Shown here: piece after piece, positions 34,162 through 46,398 of the stretch
Layout: every line of letters begins with the position of its first letter
Numbering within the stretch: position 1 is the stretch's first letter
DNA from: Ascochyta rabiei
Taxonomy: Eukaryota > Ascomycota > Dothideomycetes > Pleosporales > Didymellaceae
Assembly (NCBI RefSeq): GCF_004011695.2
Contig: NC_082407.1
Location: 1,612,001 to 1,676,000 of the forward strand
Reading direction: 5' to 3'
Length of the DNA stretch: 64,000 bases
Translations under genes and position numbers: made by a program
The notes under the pieces: model-generated
Told to the model about the DNA's origin: nothing
Database searches by the model: none
Seen by the model: the letters and a program-made list of their open reading frames with translations, nothing else

Positions 34162-34709
34162 GTCTGCGGGGCTGCTTTGGAGAGTGTCGGCGATCTGAAG
34201 TTCACGAGGAAAGTTGGTCTCCTCACCGGCCGAAGCCTGTCAACTTACTACCCAGAATCGGTGATGGCCTTCAGACTTTGTCTCAAAGCAAGGGTTAGTA
34301 CTTGCACCATCCGGATTTCTTTGCTCCAAAAGGAGAGGTGGGCTCGGATTCAGAGAGTTGACTTCTGAGACACCCCTGGCGAACATAGGGTACTTCCAAG
34401 TCGCACTCGAAGTTATGGGTACCTAGAACGTCTGATGTTGATAATGATGATGGTTTCAAATGAATTACTAGCTTACAAACCGGAGAGAAGAGCCTTGTGC
34501 CACAAACTGTATGCCAAAGCAATCCCAACTCCTCTAATCCTGCCCTTGCAGGTGAGCCGAGAGCGCTGTATGAACAGGACAGCAAAATTCTCCGAATATC
34601 ATTTCTGCCGTCACGTAGATTTATCTTACTTCAACCCCGGTTGGGTATATAGCTCCTCTATTCCTCCCATGTTACTCTGCCGCAGAGCAGGATGATGGGT
34701 TCATGTCAT
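34162..34709. other. Convergent intergenic region
   Basis: About 550 bp between the 3' ends of the NACHT-type gene and CPA2. No feature recognised. It marks the right edge of the accessory-looking segment. Confidence 0.4.
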
Positions 34710-37700
34710 CTACAATGGACGTCCACCAACGAATTCGCTCCATGTGCGAACTTCGCTGGGGATGCCCTCCTTCTTGGGCAACTTCTCGCTCATACACTGA
34801 GCGAAGAGGACAGCGGTCTGTCGCGTAGTTAGTATCGAGCTATGCGAAGAAAGGGATGACGAGCTTACCTTAGGCTCCATGAACAGAGGAACACCGAAGT
34901 CGACGGCGTTCCTCCTCATGACGTAGTCCTCGTCGAGCAGTCCGTTGGCCCTGAACTTGGCCAAGTTGAAGCAACCACGAATGTCGTTCTTCTCAAATAC
35001 CTCACGGAGTGCACGCTTGTCTTCCTTGGGGAAAGCAATGACCTCGACGTTGACGCCCTCAACGTTCTTCTCGAGCAGAGCCTTGACGTTTTCGTTGGCG
35101 GCGAGGAACTTGTAGCCAAGTGTATGGATGTACTTGGCGATCTGGATCAAGGAGTTGGAATGAAGAGATCCAGATGTGACGTCTCCACCGAAGAGGAGAC
35201 CCTCACCAGGCTGAGGAAGGCGGAAGTTCATCTGCGACTGAGCAGATACCCAGTATGCCTCGATGAGGTCCTTACCAAAGCAGGCCATCTCACCAGTAGA
35301 GGACATCTCAACACCAAGGTAGGGATCGGCACCAGCCAGCCTGGTCCACGAGAATTGGGGAACCTTGGTAGCAACGTAGTTGCGGTCAATCTTCATGAGG
35401 TCAGTGGGCTCGGGCACCTCGCGACCGACAAGGGCCTTGGTGGCAACATCGATGAAGTTAGTACCAAGGACCTTGCTGACGAAGGGGAATGAACGAGATG
35501 CACGGAGGTTACACTCAATAACCTTGAGCTTAGGCTCAGCGCCCTCAACCTCCTCCTTGATGATCTGCATGTTGAAGGGACCGGTAATGTTCCAGGCCTT
35601 GGCGACCTTGTCGGCGATCTCCTTGACACGCTCCTGAATCCTGGCCTCGAGGTTGACAGGAGGAAGGACAAGCGTGGCATCACCAGAGTGAACACCAGCG
35701 TTCTCGACGTGCTCACTGACGGCGTGGACGAGGACCTTTCCGTCGGAGGCTACAGCGTCGCAATCAATCTCCTGAGCGCCATCGATGAACTTTGTGATGA
35801 CGACAGGGTGGTCTGGCGAGACTGAAGATGCAGCAAGCAACTTCTCCTGGAGCTCATCCTCGCTGCGGATGACGGTCATGGCAGCACCCGAGAGGACGTA
35901 GGACGGGCGGACGAGGACAGGGTATTGAACGTTGTCAGCGAATTTCTTCGCCTCCTCGTATGAGGTCAGCTCCTTCCATGCGGGCTGATCAACACCGATA
36001 GAGTCAAGGATGGAAGAGAACTTGTGACGATCTTCGGCCTTGTCAATGTCGTGGGGGTCAGTTCCGAGGACCTTGGCCTTTCCAGATTCCTGAAGCTTCA
36101 AGGCGATGTTCTGAGGTAGCTGGCCACCAACCGAGACGACGACACCCTGGGCGGTCTCCAACTCGTAGATATCCATGACGCGTTCGTAGCTCAGCTCCTC
36201 GAAGTAGAGCCTGTCAGCGACATCGAAATCAGTACTGTGGTGTGTGTCAGCAGGTTTCGTGTAGGGAAAGAGGGATTACGTATATAGGTCTCTGGATTCT
36301 GAGTCATTGTTAGCATTTCATGTATACCATTGGCGAATACAATAACTTACGTAGTTGATCATCACAGTCTTCTTGCCGAGCTTGTTGAGCGACATGGTAG
36401 CATTTACAGCGCACCAATCGAATTCGACAGAACTACCAATACGGTAGACACCACTACCAAGGACGAGGATACCATGGTCATCGAACGAGACGTCGTGGGA
36501 GGAGGCGTTGTAGGTGGTCTAATGTTGTCAATTAGCGACTGCGACCAGAAAACACCAACACCAACGACAACATCCGAAAACCCAATATTCCGCGACAAAA
36601 GGAACTCAAATACTTACATAAAGATAGTTCGTCTCGGCTGGGAATCTATTGACGTTAGTGGATATAAAGCAGTGTATGAGTGGGTGTTCGTACTCAGCTG
36701 CCAATGTGTCAATCCTCTTGACCCAAGGCTTGATGCCGAAGCTCTTCCTGCGCGCGCGAACCTCATCTTCGGAGCTGTTGACAGCCTTTGCAATTTGCTT
36801 GTCGGAGAACCCAAGCTTCTTGGCCTTGAGGATAATTTCCTTCTTCAGACCAAAGAGGCTGCCAATCTCCTCGAGCTCCTTTGTGCAATCGACAATGTTC
36901 TGGAGCTTGTACAGGAACCACTTGTCGATCTTGGTGAGCTCGTGCACCCTGTCGACAGTGTAGCCTTCGTGGTACATGGCCTGACCAACGGCGAGCCATC
37001 GTCGATCCGTAGGGTTTGCAAGTTCGTCGTCGAGGCTCTCGCCGTACTTCTCGGCCTGGAAACCGAGGAACTTGGGGTCGACCTGTCGGCAGGCCTTCTG
37101 GAAAGACTCTTCGAATGTACGTCCAATGGCCATAACCTCGCCGACAGACTTCATGGAACTGCCAATGTCACGCTTGACATTCTGGAACTTGCTGAGATCC
37201 CATCGGGGCATTTTTGTTACGACGTAATCGAGCGAGGGTTCGAAGTTGGCGGTGGTGGTCTTGGTAACGGCGTTGGGTAGCTCAGGCAGGGTGTGTCCGA
37301 GACCAATCTTCGCAGCAGTGTAGGCCAAAGGGTAACCGGTGGCCTTGGAGGCCAAGGCAGACGAACGGGACAGACGGGCGTTCACTTCGATGACCCTGTA
37401 GTCGAGGCCATCGGGCTGGAGGCAGTACTGAACGTTGCACTCGCCAACGACGCCCAAATGGCGCACAATCTTGATGGAAGCAGATCGGAGCATGTGGTAC
37501 TCCTCGTCACTGAAGGTCTGACTAGGCGAGACAACAATGCTGTCACCGGTGTGGACACCGAGAGGATCGAAGTTTTCCATGTTGCAGACTGTGATACAGT
37601 TATCAGCCGCATCACGAACGACTTCGTACTCGGCCTCCTTCCAACCCTTCAACGACTTCTCGACCAGAATCTGGGGAGAAAGTGTGAGCGATCGGGCGGA

Positions 37701-38586
37701 CAAGTTCCTGAGCTCCTCGGCGTTGTTTGCGAAACCAGATCCAAGACCACCGAGCGCGTACGCAGCGCGGACGATGATAGGGTATCCGACCTTCTCGGCG
37801 GCATCGAGAGCCTCATCGACAGTACCGACAGCAATCGACTTAGCGATGGGAATGTCAATCTCGTCCAGTGCCCTCGCGAATAGATCACGATCCTCGCTGG
37901 TCTCAAGTGTCTTGACGCTTGTTCCAAGAACCTTGACACCGTATTTCTCGAAGAGACCCTTCCTATTCATTTGCACGCCCAAGTTCAGTGCAGTCTGACC
38001 ACCGAAGGACAGGAAAATGCCGTCAGGCTTCTCCTTCTGAATGACATATTCGACGTATTCGGGAGTGACCGGCAGGTAGTAAATTTCATCGGCGAGCACG
38101 TGCGATGTCTGAATGGTCGCAATATTGGGGTTGATCAGAACCGAGTGTACCCCAGCCTCCTTGAGAGCCTTCAGTGCCTGAGAGCCTGCGTCGTAGATTA
38201 GTATACAGTCATGTTCTTCGGTGCGCCAAGACATTTCTGCACATACCTGAGTAGTCGAACTCTCCGGCCTGTCCAATGCTAAGACCTCCGCTGCCAATGA
38301 CTAAGACCTTTTTCACGTCGACCAAATTGCGGGCACCAGAAATGGCGCCGCTGTTGAGGTAGGCTTGCGCATTCGGTGCCTCTTGTGTCTGGTTGAAAGT
38401 CGCAGAGACCTTTGTGAAAGCGCGCAGCTGACGGTATGTCGCAGTCGAATCACCCTTCGCGCGGAGAGAGGTCAGAGGACGAGCTGTACGGGATGTGAAG
38501 CTTCGTGCAAAGACAGAGGGTGCAATGCTACGAAACTGGCCCGCCGAAGTAGGTACGCGACGTGCCAGTCGTCCGCAGAGAGCCAT
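34710..38586 (-). CDS. CPA2: Arginine-specific carbamoyl-phosphate synthase large subunit
   Basis: Makes carbamoyl phosphate for arginine synthesis, with ammonia from a separate small subunit. Seven exons: 38247-38586, 36694-38185, 36618-36645, 36351-36518, 36284-36298, 34869-36236, 34710-34817; 1172 residues. The Arg/Ser-rich, acid-poor N-terminus ([29 protein letters not shown]) is a mitochondrial presequence. The two ATP-grasp halves are complete ([21 protein letters not shown] and [20 protein letters not shown]), followed by a C-terminal MGS-like regulatory domain. Exons 3 (28 nt) and 5 (15 nt) are microexons encoding FPAETNYLY and NPETY, both in strongly conserved stretches. Intron 5 (36237-36283) starts AT and ends AC; the other five introns are GT-AG. 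No alternative GT-AG choice keeps NPETY joined to [14 protein letters not shown]. Confidence 0.95.
36237..36283 (-). other. Candidate AT-AC intron in CPA2
   Basis: Read on the minus strand, the 47-nt interval starts ATACGTAATC and ends ACACACCAC, with CTGAC 8-12 nt before the 3' end as a plausible branch site. Exon 5 ends ACC TAT (T-Y) and exon 6 begins AGT ACT GAT TTC (S-T-D-F), giving the family-conserved NPETYSTDFD. The length is not a multiple of three, so retention shifts the frame. The donor looks like the common fungal GTACGT with its first G changed to A, pointing to U2-type rather than U12-type splicing. Confidence 0.7.
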
Positions 38587-39539
38587 GTTGCAGGCGGTCA
38601 AGCAGCTGCTGAGCAACGAGCTACCGAGCTCCAAGAACACCCAGTGGTGGAGAGAATGGGCGACGAACGCGCGGGAAGAAGTCGCTCGAAGACTAAGGAG
38701 GGTATTCGAAAGGTACTAGAGCTCAAGCCCAACAGAGCAGAGGGAATTTGACTCTATAAGAATTATTGAATCGTGGGGAAGACGTGAAGCTTGCCAAACT
38801 TTCTATCGGCGGTATTAGCTCCATCCGACTGCGATAAGGCCCGCGAGTGGTTCCAACCATGCGCAAGGGCCGCTTGAGTCAGCGCAACCACAGGCTTACT
38901 GCGTGCTTTCTTATGGGTAATGTGGGATGTACATTATTGGTCATTCGCTGTGCCTGCATTTACTTTTCCACCTCGTACACATGGCCTCCAATATTTATTG
39001 TGTATTCTCCTCGCTCGACCAGCCTTCTGTCTTTCGCGCAGAGGCCTTTCGGATCAGGGCCGAAGTCGGCGCAACACTAACACTGACTGGCATGGCACTG
39101 GCGGGAAGAAATTTTGAAGTGCTTCTGCGGGCTGCCGTCACCCGCATCGAACTCACAGACCTTATCCAGAACTTGTGGGTCATTCAAGGAGTCATTTGCG
39201 TCTCTAACCGGCCTGCGGCCCCGTCAAAAGTACAGCAGATTTCCTACTTCGTCGTGCTCGGCATGACTGTGCGCGCTAGTAGCGTTGATCGTTGATTGAC
39301 TTGGCTGAGCGATTACATAGCTTCTGAACAAATTCCTCAGATCGAAGAGTCAGACAAGCAGGGAATTCTCACACCCTGTGCTCGGTGACTCTTTCTGTAG
39401 CGACAAGTACGCGACAGAAGTTTTAGCTCCCACGTATCTCAACGTGGTTGTAAAGTGTATGCTCCAAGCTGCTTCGTCTAGTCTTTTACGAACACCAACT
39501 TGCTTACTTCAATGCCCTCTTTAATGACCAAGTCAAGGA
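38587..39539. other. Gene-free region upstream of CPA2
   Basis: About 950 bp between the CPA2 start and the LCL3 3' end (both minus). ORFs are short and unsupported. It presumably contains the CPA2 promoter; no RNA gene or repeat recognised. Confidence 0.4.
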
Positions 39540-40426
39540 TCATGTCTTTTGCTTCTCTGCTGCCGCGTGTCTTGTCTTGTATTCTCGTGGACTCTCTGGG
39601 GACTTCGTCTTTGCGCCAGCCAATCTCTGTATCAGCCCCGGCCTTGTCCACATCCCAGCCTTGCGTTCTTTGGCCTGCCTTTCAGCAGCGCGGTACTTCT
39701 CTTCAGAAGTTCCGAACTCAGCCCCAGACTTGGCCTCGTAGACGGTTGCTAAACCTGCCTTAAGCATTTCCAGACCTACGTCTTTCTTCAAGAACCATTT
39801 GCGCACGTAAACCTGTGCCACCACTCTGTCGTATTGATCGCGTCTGAAGATTTGCACACGAACTCGACGGTCCAGGATGAGATCGGTGAGCATCTCCAGG
39901 GCTTCTTTAGAGTATGGCTGAGCCTCTCGTCCCCAGTGGGCAAGCTCTGGAGCATCAACTCCAGCAATTCGTACGTGGAGCTTCAGGTACCGTCAGCTTC
40001 ACAGTGTGCAAAGTAGAAGAACCCGTTGAAGTTTCTGTGCACATAGGGGCTTACCGTCTGCTTCATGAGCTCGTTTCTTTTCGTCGGCACAGTCTTCCAT
40101 GGTAACCAGCCCCACCCTACCAGTCGTCCACCAGGTGTGTGATACAGTCTGAAGTTGTCCGCATCTCCAACGCTCGTGACCTGACCAAACAGGCTCCTAC
40201 GTCGAAAATAGTCGGGCTTGATGTGATTGATAGTGGGTATCCGCCGTAGATAGGATTTGTATAGGCGGACGCCAGCGACACTGAATGCTGTGAGTGTGAT
40301 AGATGGGATCAGGGTCCTTGGCTCAAGAAATGAGGTAAACCAATCATTCGAATTGTGAGGCCCAGTCCATGCTGCAAGACCAGTTTTTCTCTGCTCATCT
40401 TCGTCGCTTGACCAAGGCCATCGCAT
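39540..40426 (-). CDS. LCL3: Lcl3-like staphylococcal-nuclease-fold protein
   Basis: Two exons, 40055-40426 and 39540-39980, give 270 residues; the 74-nt intron has a GTAAGC donor and an AAG acceptor, with CTGAC as branch-like site. Start at 40426 ([12 protein letters not shown]) matches the usual Lcl3 opening; an ATG at 40483 would add 19 residues. A hydrophobic stretch ([18 protein letters not shown], about 37-54) probably anchors it in a mitochondrial membrane. The thermonuclease fold follows: [34 protein letters not shown], then [23 protein letters not shown], with the Asp and Arg residues of SNase active sites. Predicted endonuclease; yeast Lcl3 is linked to lifespan, its substrate is unknown. 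Confidence 0.9.
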
Positions 40427-41924
40427 CGTTTGTTTTGCGAAAAGTGTTGTTGCTGGTAAACATCGTTGTTCGGGCATCGGCAATTACGTCAATCGAAATA
40501 CAATACAGGCCGTGCGCTCACGTTCACGTGATGGAAGCGGGTTTCGTTGACTTTCCCAGTCTGAACAATATATGACTGGTACAACTGAACCATACACGTA
40601 CCTTGATGTACATGACAGCACAGAATTCACAGGGTCAAGTGGTGGGTATACATAGATACAACACAGGTTCTTGTCCGATCCAGGCCTTCCGTTTGATGGC
40701 AGCTACATTTGGCAAACTAATACGTAACTCTTGTTCAAGCAAGCAACGATTGCCCCCTTCATGTGAAAAGCGCCAGGCTACAAGTTCTCTTTAGCTCGTC
40801 CTTGAACTACGGCCTTCACACTACATAACTCATGAGCAATATCGCTGGTGTGTCCTCGCGTTTCGTTCTCCACTGGACTGCCTTGTAGCTGTCTACGCCA
40901 ACGTGTACGAAGCAGATCGGTATCGTGCGTCGATCTTGCAGCCGGTCTCAGTCAAGTATGACATACACTGTTAAGCGCAAGCTACGAGTCGTGATCTGGG
41001 TGAACGGGTCTTGTGCTCTGTTGTATACGTCAGTTTTGCGCTCTTCACAGATGAGAATGCCTGCGTGCTGGATAGTGCTCACCTCAATTATATGTCGTTG
41101 TCATCGTCGCAAGCAGTTCTTTCGTCTTGTGCATCCTGTGCTGTTAGCTGCTCGTAACACTCCGCATGCGTTGACAGACGAGGGCTTATGGGTAAACTCG
41201 TCATGGAGCTACCGCAAGAACTGCGACTCCTAGGTGTCAAGGGTGCCTACAGACCGGAGAAATTGGAGCATGCGCAAGCCAATATTCAAGTACCCATTAT
41301 CTGCTTGGATTTAGTGTCGTAAATGCGATTCTTGCTCACCTACTGACGCCTAACTACACATCATACAAACCGTGCTTCAGACTAAAGAATACATATGCCT
41401 TGTTCAGCTACCTTGATGTGATGTTTGATGTTGCGAAGGCGTGATGACATGTAAATGCCAGTTGAGGTGGTGAGTTGTGATACATCTCGTTTCCACGAGT
41501 ATGGGCCTGCGCCTTATGGTGGACGATGCTCTGTTGACTCTGACTTGATGAGGAAAGGCGGCCGTTGGACTGCATACATGTGTAGAGATCGAGATGCACG
41601 TCTCAGCCAGAAGCGAGGCGTGAGGTGGGCTGAAGAGACAAGAGGGGTGGGCGTCGGAGTTGCGCAGGGATCGCGGCTGCCGAAAAGGCTAGCTTCCCGT
41701 GCTTGAACTCGATTTCCACGACCGCCCGAGTGGCATCGAGTCCGTTCATCCACCTCTCCACCATCTTTACAACAATCAAATCATCCATGCTTGCAAGAGT
41801 TGAACACATTCGCTACTTGCTTCAGATTCGCTTGACATATAGGCGCATGGACTACTGCGACCTGTAGCCTTTAACCGGCCATATCAGGTGTCAAGCCGTT
41901 TTCGTTCCTTCTCGACAGTCCACC
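40427..41924. other. Gene-free divergent region
   Basis: About 1.5 kb between LCL3 (minus) and the LSD1-type gene (plus). Overlapping short ORFs only. No motif, repeat or RNA gene that I can support. Confidence 0.45.
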
Positions 41925-44900
41925 ATGTTTTCCACCTTCGCGTCCACGGCCGACACAGATACGCTCGATGACGACTCCGACATGTTTTCGCTGCCAACGT
42001 CTCATGAAAGCATACATCTGAAGGCTGGCATCGCTCCCATGCCTGGGCTTAGCAACCTTGGCTATGGCAATGGCAGGGAATCGGCAACATCGTCCGTGCA
42101 CTACGGCGACTCCCATGATACATCAGATGTTAGTGCAGGCATTCAAAGTGGCCCAGACGAGAGAGAAGATTCGACACCCGGAGCCTTCATGAACACATAT
42201 GGGCTCAATCTCACGCCTTCGCCACTGCCATATCCGAATACACCACACTCAACAATGGAGAATGGGTCAAATGGCATCAATGGAGTCAGCTCCAAACAGA
42301 ACCGAAACCCCATCTACAAGCCGGTCGATGTTTCCGTTTCTCACAATCGCGATGGTTTGTCTAAATTAAAAGAAGCTTCCATCAAGCACGAATTCATGAC
42401 AAGAACACCACAAAGCTTAAGCCGCGAATCCCAGCCATCATCGACACCTGAGCTTCCAGAGTCTCACGAGCGACCTACGAAACGCCGAATGGCTCCAAAA
42501 ACCAAAACAACCGAGCTGAAGGCAAGTTCAAGCATCCCCTCAGATCTTTCGTGGCCAGAATTTGGAAGACAATGTATACTGGCGGCGGAAAGCAGTCGAC
42601 TTAACCCATTTGCTTTGCACCCAGCAGAGTATAGGCTTCTACGCAATCACATCAATCACGCACAGGTCACCATCTACATCAACATTCGGAATGCCATCTT
42701 GAGGCTGTGGCATCGCAATCCCTTGGTCTACGTTTCGTTCGAAGAAGCCGCGGGCTGCGCTCGAGACAAGCGCTTCTTTGGGCTAGCAAAGATAGCATAC
42801 GTGTGGCTGCTCAGGAACGGGTACATCAATTTTGGCTGCGTCGAAGTGCCAGATACCGCACCGGCAATGTCGCGGAAGAAGGGAAAGGATAACCCACAGC
42901 GAACGATTGTTGTTGTTGGTGCAGGAATGTCAGGCCTTGGTTGCGCTCGACAGCTGGAGGGACTGTTCGCACAACTGGCGAATCAACCGACGAACAACGG
43001 CGACCGGCCACCTAAAATTATCATTCTCGAGGCTCGTCCGCGTGTTGGAGGTAGAGTCTACTCTCACCCTTTCACCAATCAAGCTGGTTCTACCCTCCCT
43101 CCTGGTCATCGTTGTACAGCTGAAATGGGTGCGCAAATTGTCACAGGTTTTGAACATGGCAACCCCCTGAACGCCATCATACGAGGTCAGCTCGGTATTC
43201 CTTACCACGGTCTACGCGACAACACGATACTTTACGATTACGATGGCACAGTCGTGGACAGAGGTCAGGACATGTTAGTAGAGAAGCTTTACAATGATGT
43301 CTTGGAGCGAGCAAGCGTATACCGGAACAAGGCGGCAGCGCAACGGATCGTAGAGGGCGATCGGAACCTCATACTCTTTGGACGCGACGCCAACGACAAC
43401 GGAGGGCCCACGATTGCGGATCTGGAGAATTCCGATACGCCTTTGTCAGTCAATGCTAAGAGCACGGCTTCGACAACAGAGGAAAAACCTACGACAGGAG
43501 TAGAGAAGCTTGCTGGTAGAGCCTACCAGCTGAGCGCTGGTTTCAACCCAAACATTTCAGCCGCTGAGGCAATACAGAGCCTGGGGTGGCATGCAAGAGC
43601 CGATGTATCAATGTCGCAAACCGTAGACCTAGATATGGTCGCAAAGACGTCAGAGCACCCTACCCTGGGCCAGACTATGGACGAGGGTATCAGACAATAC
43701 CAAGCGATCGTCGACATGAAACCCCAAGACATGCGATTGCTCAGTTGGCATCATGCCAACCTCGAATATGCCAATGCAGTGAGTGTCAACAAGCTCAGCT
43801 TGAGCGGCTGGGATCAGGATATGGGAAATGAGTTTGAAGGAGAGCATTCAGAGGTTATAGGAGGCTACCAGCAGGTTCCACGTGGACTTTGGAAATGTCC
43901 CACTCAACTGGACGTTCGCTTCAATACGCCGATCAAGTCAATCCGTTACAACACTGAGGACCCGCAGGTCAGGAAAGCTGTCAGTATCGAATGCGCGAAC
44001 GGACAAGTCTTTGAAGCCGACCGGGTCATATTGACAACGCCTTTAGGGGTGTTGAAGTCTGGATCCATAGAGTTCCAACCACCTCTTCCAGACTGGAAGC
44101 AGAGCGTTATCGAGCGCATGGGCTTCGGCCTGCTCAACAAGGCGAGTAGCAAGATGTCTCCTGTCAGCCATGACTAACAACATAAATAGGTTATCTTGGT
44201 GTACGAGAAAGCCTTTTGGGAGCCTGATCGTGACATGTTTGGTCTGCTAAATGAAGCCGAGCACGAGGCTAGCCTCCGGCCCGAAGACTACAATGCACGG
44301 CGAGGACGATTCTACTTGTTCTGGAACTGTATCCAGACAAGTGGCAAGCCAACGCTTGTTGCACTCATGGCCGGCGATGCTGCGCACTACGCTGAAACAA
44401 CATCAAATGACCGACTAATTAGGGAAGTCACAGATCGACTCGACTCTATGTTCGCGCCAAACCCCGTTCCACTCCCTATCGAAGCGATCGTTACGAGATG
44501 GAGCAAGGACCCGTTCGCTCGTGGCAGTTACTCATACGTTGGCGCAAAGACGCAAACAGGCGACTACGATGTCATGGCTCGGCCCCACGGTCCACTTCAC
44601 TTTGCAGGAGAAGCCACCTGCGGAACACACCCTGCTACGGTTCACGGCGCATATTTATCAGGCCTTCGAGCTGCTGCTGAAGTGTTCGAAACCATGACCG
44701 GACCCATCGAAGTTCCTAGTCCACTGGTGGAAAAGAAGGTCAAGTTTGAGCAGCATTCTGCGCCTAACTCTATTGCGGACTTTAAGCCAGGGTTTGCACC
44801 TGCAGTGGTACCGGCCCCGACGGGCAAGACGGCACGAGCTCAACGAGACGAGGACTACGAAGCTGCCATCATCGGCGCCATCTTGGAGGAAGTTGGTGAG

Positions 44901-45308
44901 CGTCCCATCAAGCCCGGACGATCTGGAGTGAACCCGTTCCTGCTCTTCACCAAGGACTTCTGGTACGTTGTAAAGAAAGAGTGTGACGATGCCCGTGTAG
45001 CTGCTACCGGGAACCCAGAGGCGAAGGCGTCCAAGCAGGAGATTCGAATCGCCATCGGCCTCAAATGGCGGACGGCGGGCGAAGATGTGAAGAAACCATA
45101 TCAGAACCAGGCTGATGACGCACGGGAGAGTGCGATATCGAATGCGGCCAGCTTCAAGGAGCGGGTGGCTCGTTGGGATAGCGAGGCAGCGCGCATACGA
45201 CAGGAGTACATTCAGAAGAATCCTCCACCTGGCGGCAACGATGATCTGATACTGAACAGTCGTACGGCCATTGAGCTGGGAGCGGGCAAGCGACTGCGAC
45301 GACTGTGA
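41925..45308 (+). CDS. LSD1-type histone demethylase (SWIRM, amine oxidase, HMG)
   Basis: Two exons, 41925-44141 and 44190-45308, encode 1111 residues. The 48-nt intron has a GC donor (AAG/GCGAGT), a CTAAC branch site and a TAG acceptor; this choice restores GFGLLNKVILVYEKAFWEPD, conserved in flavin amine oxidases. Domains: disordered Ser/Thr-rich N-terminus (1-200), SWIRM (about 205-310), FAD-binding Rossmann motif VVVGAGMSGLG (about 329), the amine-oxidase body with HFAGEATCGTHPATVHGAYLSGLRAA near the flavin, and a C-terminal HMG box (about 984-1085, NPFLLFTKDFW...WRTAGEDVKKPYQNQA). SWIRM-AO-HMG is the layout of fungal LSD1/KDM1 orthologues (S. pombe Lsd1/2, Aspergillus HdmA), nuclear FAD enzymes acting on methylated histone H3. 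I see no long tower insert, as is usual in fungi. Confidence 0.93.
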
Positions 45309-45779
45309 AGCTGGAACGGGTGCATTTTTTCATTCTACCCTCTGTTGTATCACCATGTAGGTTTATTCGCATTCGACTGCGTGGCACTAGCATTTCAGCG
45401 GCGTTTGTGGGCGCTCCAGACCGTGGGCAGGCTTGTATGAGGATCTGGAGATTGAGGTCAGGCGGCTAAATGGTCGAAGGCTTAGGCTAAGGTTTGTGGG
45501 AGGGTTAGTGCATTTGCGCCATGTCGTGTTTGTGGCGTCCAACAGATGGGCGGGTGGAGAAACCATGGCCGTGTGAAGAACAACAGCATGCTCGGCCGCC
45601 GCGGTCGGGCATTGTGCCCAAGTTGAATACAGTAATAAAGGTGTGACAGAGAATCTTGCAGGGTGCGTGCCTTCTAGAAGGATCAGCGTGCGTTCGCAGC
45701 GTTAAGCGTTAGCCGCCGGACGGCTCAGAGATTTGGTTTGGAGGCCACTGACGTGACCATAGGCGCGGGTAAGCTAAGT

Positions 45780-45838
<59 letters not shown>

Positions 45839-46398
45839 CGCCTGTCTGGAGGGCTCGAGCGGCTGGAGTGGACGGCCACGTGGTTGGAGAGCACAGGCTG
45901 CTTTTTCTGACAGCCCTGCAGCGTTTGTATCACAGCGACAGTGCCAATCGCTGGACATTCACTGAGGGCTGCAGGGCCAGTGCACGCTGCGCAGCATGGG
46001 CATGGGTGGGGTCCAGTTGTGGGGGAGACCGGGCGCTCGGGGCTCGCGTGAACTGGGAAAGGCAGGCCGTCTCTAGTCTCTAGTCTCTAGCGCCTCCGAG
46101 CCTCGTCGCTCTCGGGTTGATTCAAGACCACCGGCCGTCTCGTCTCGTGCGTGCTGGGCTGCGGAAGTGTGCCGTGCGTGTGCTGCTTCCTCCTCTGCTG
46201 CTGCTGCTGCTGCTGCTGCTTGCTCCCTCCCCCATGCTGCCCGCCGCACCTTCACGACGTCACCCAGGCCCCTCTACCCCGGCATTCGTTTGCGCTGCAC
46301 CGGCTTAAGCCCGCGCCGCATATGCCCTGCGCCGCCTGAACAACCACCACCTCGACCGCCCCCACTGTTCTGCGCGCCCGTCGCTGCGAGCTGCCACC
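45309..46398. other. Intergenic region with (CA)n tract
   Basis: About 1.1 kb between the LSD1-type gene and creB. It holds a CA microsatellite at about 45788-45834 and a CTG triplet run at about 46195-46220, in the probable 5' UTR of creB. Otherwise nothing recognised. Confidence 0.5.
45788..45834. repeat. (CA)n microsatellite
   Basis: An uninterrupted alternating ac run of more than 40 bp. It creates meaningless His-Thr and Val-Cys ORFs. Confidence 0.9.

Noticed and set aside
36237..36283. U12-type spliceosomal intron as explanation for the AT-AC intron
   Set aside because: The 5' end reads ATACGTA, not the U12 ATATCCTT consensus, and the branch-like CTGAC fits U2-type splicing.
36330..38201. 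Several plus-strand ORFs over CPA2 (up to 316 codons)
   Set aside because: Antisense of the conserved synthetase exons; Leu/Val-rich reverse reading with no domain.
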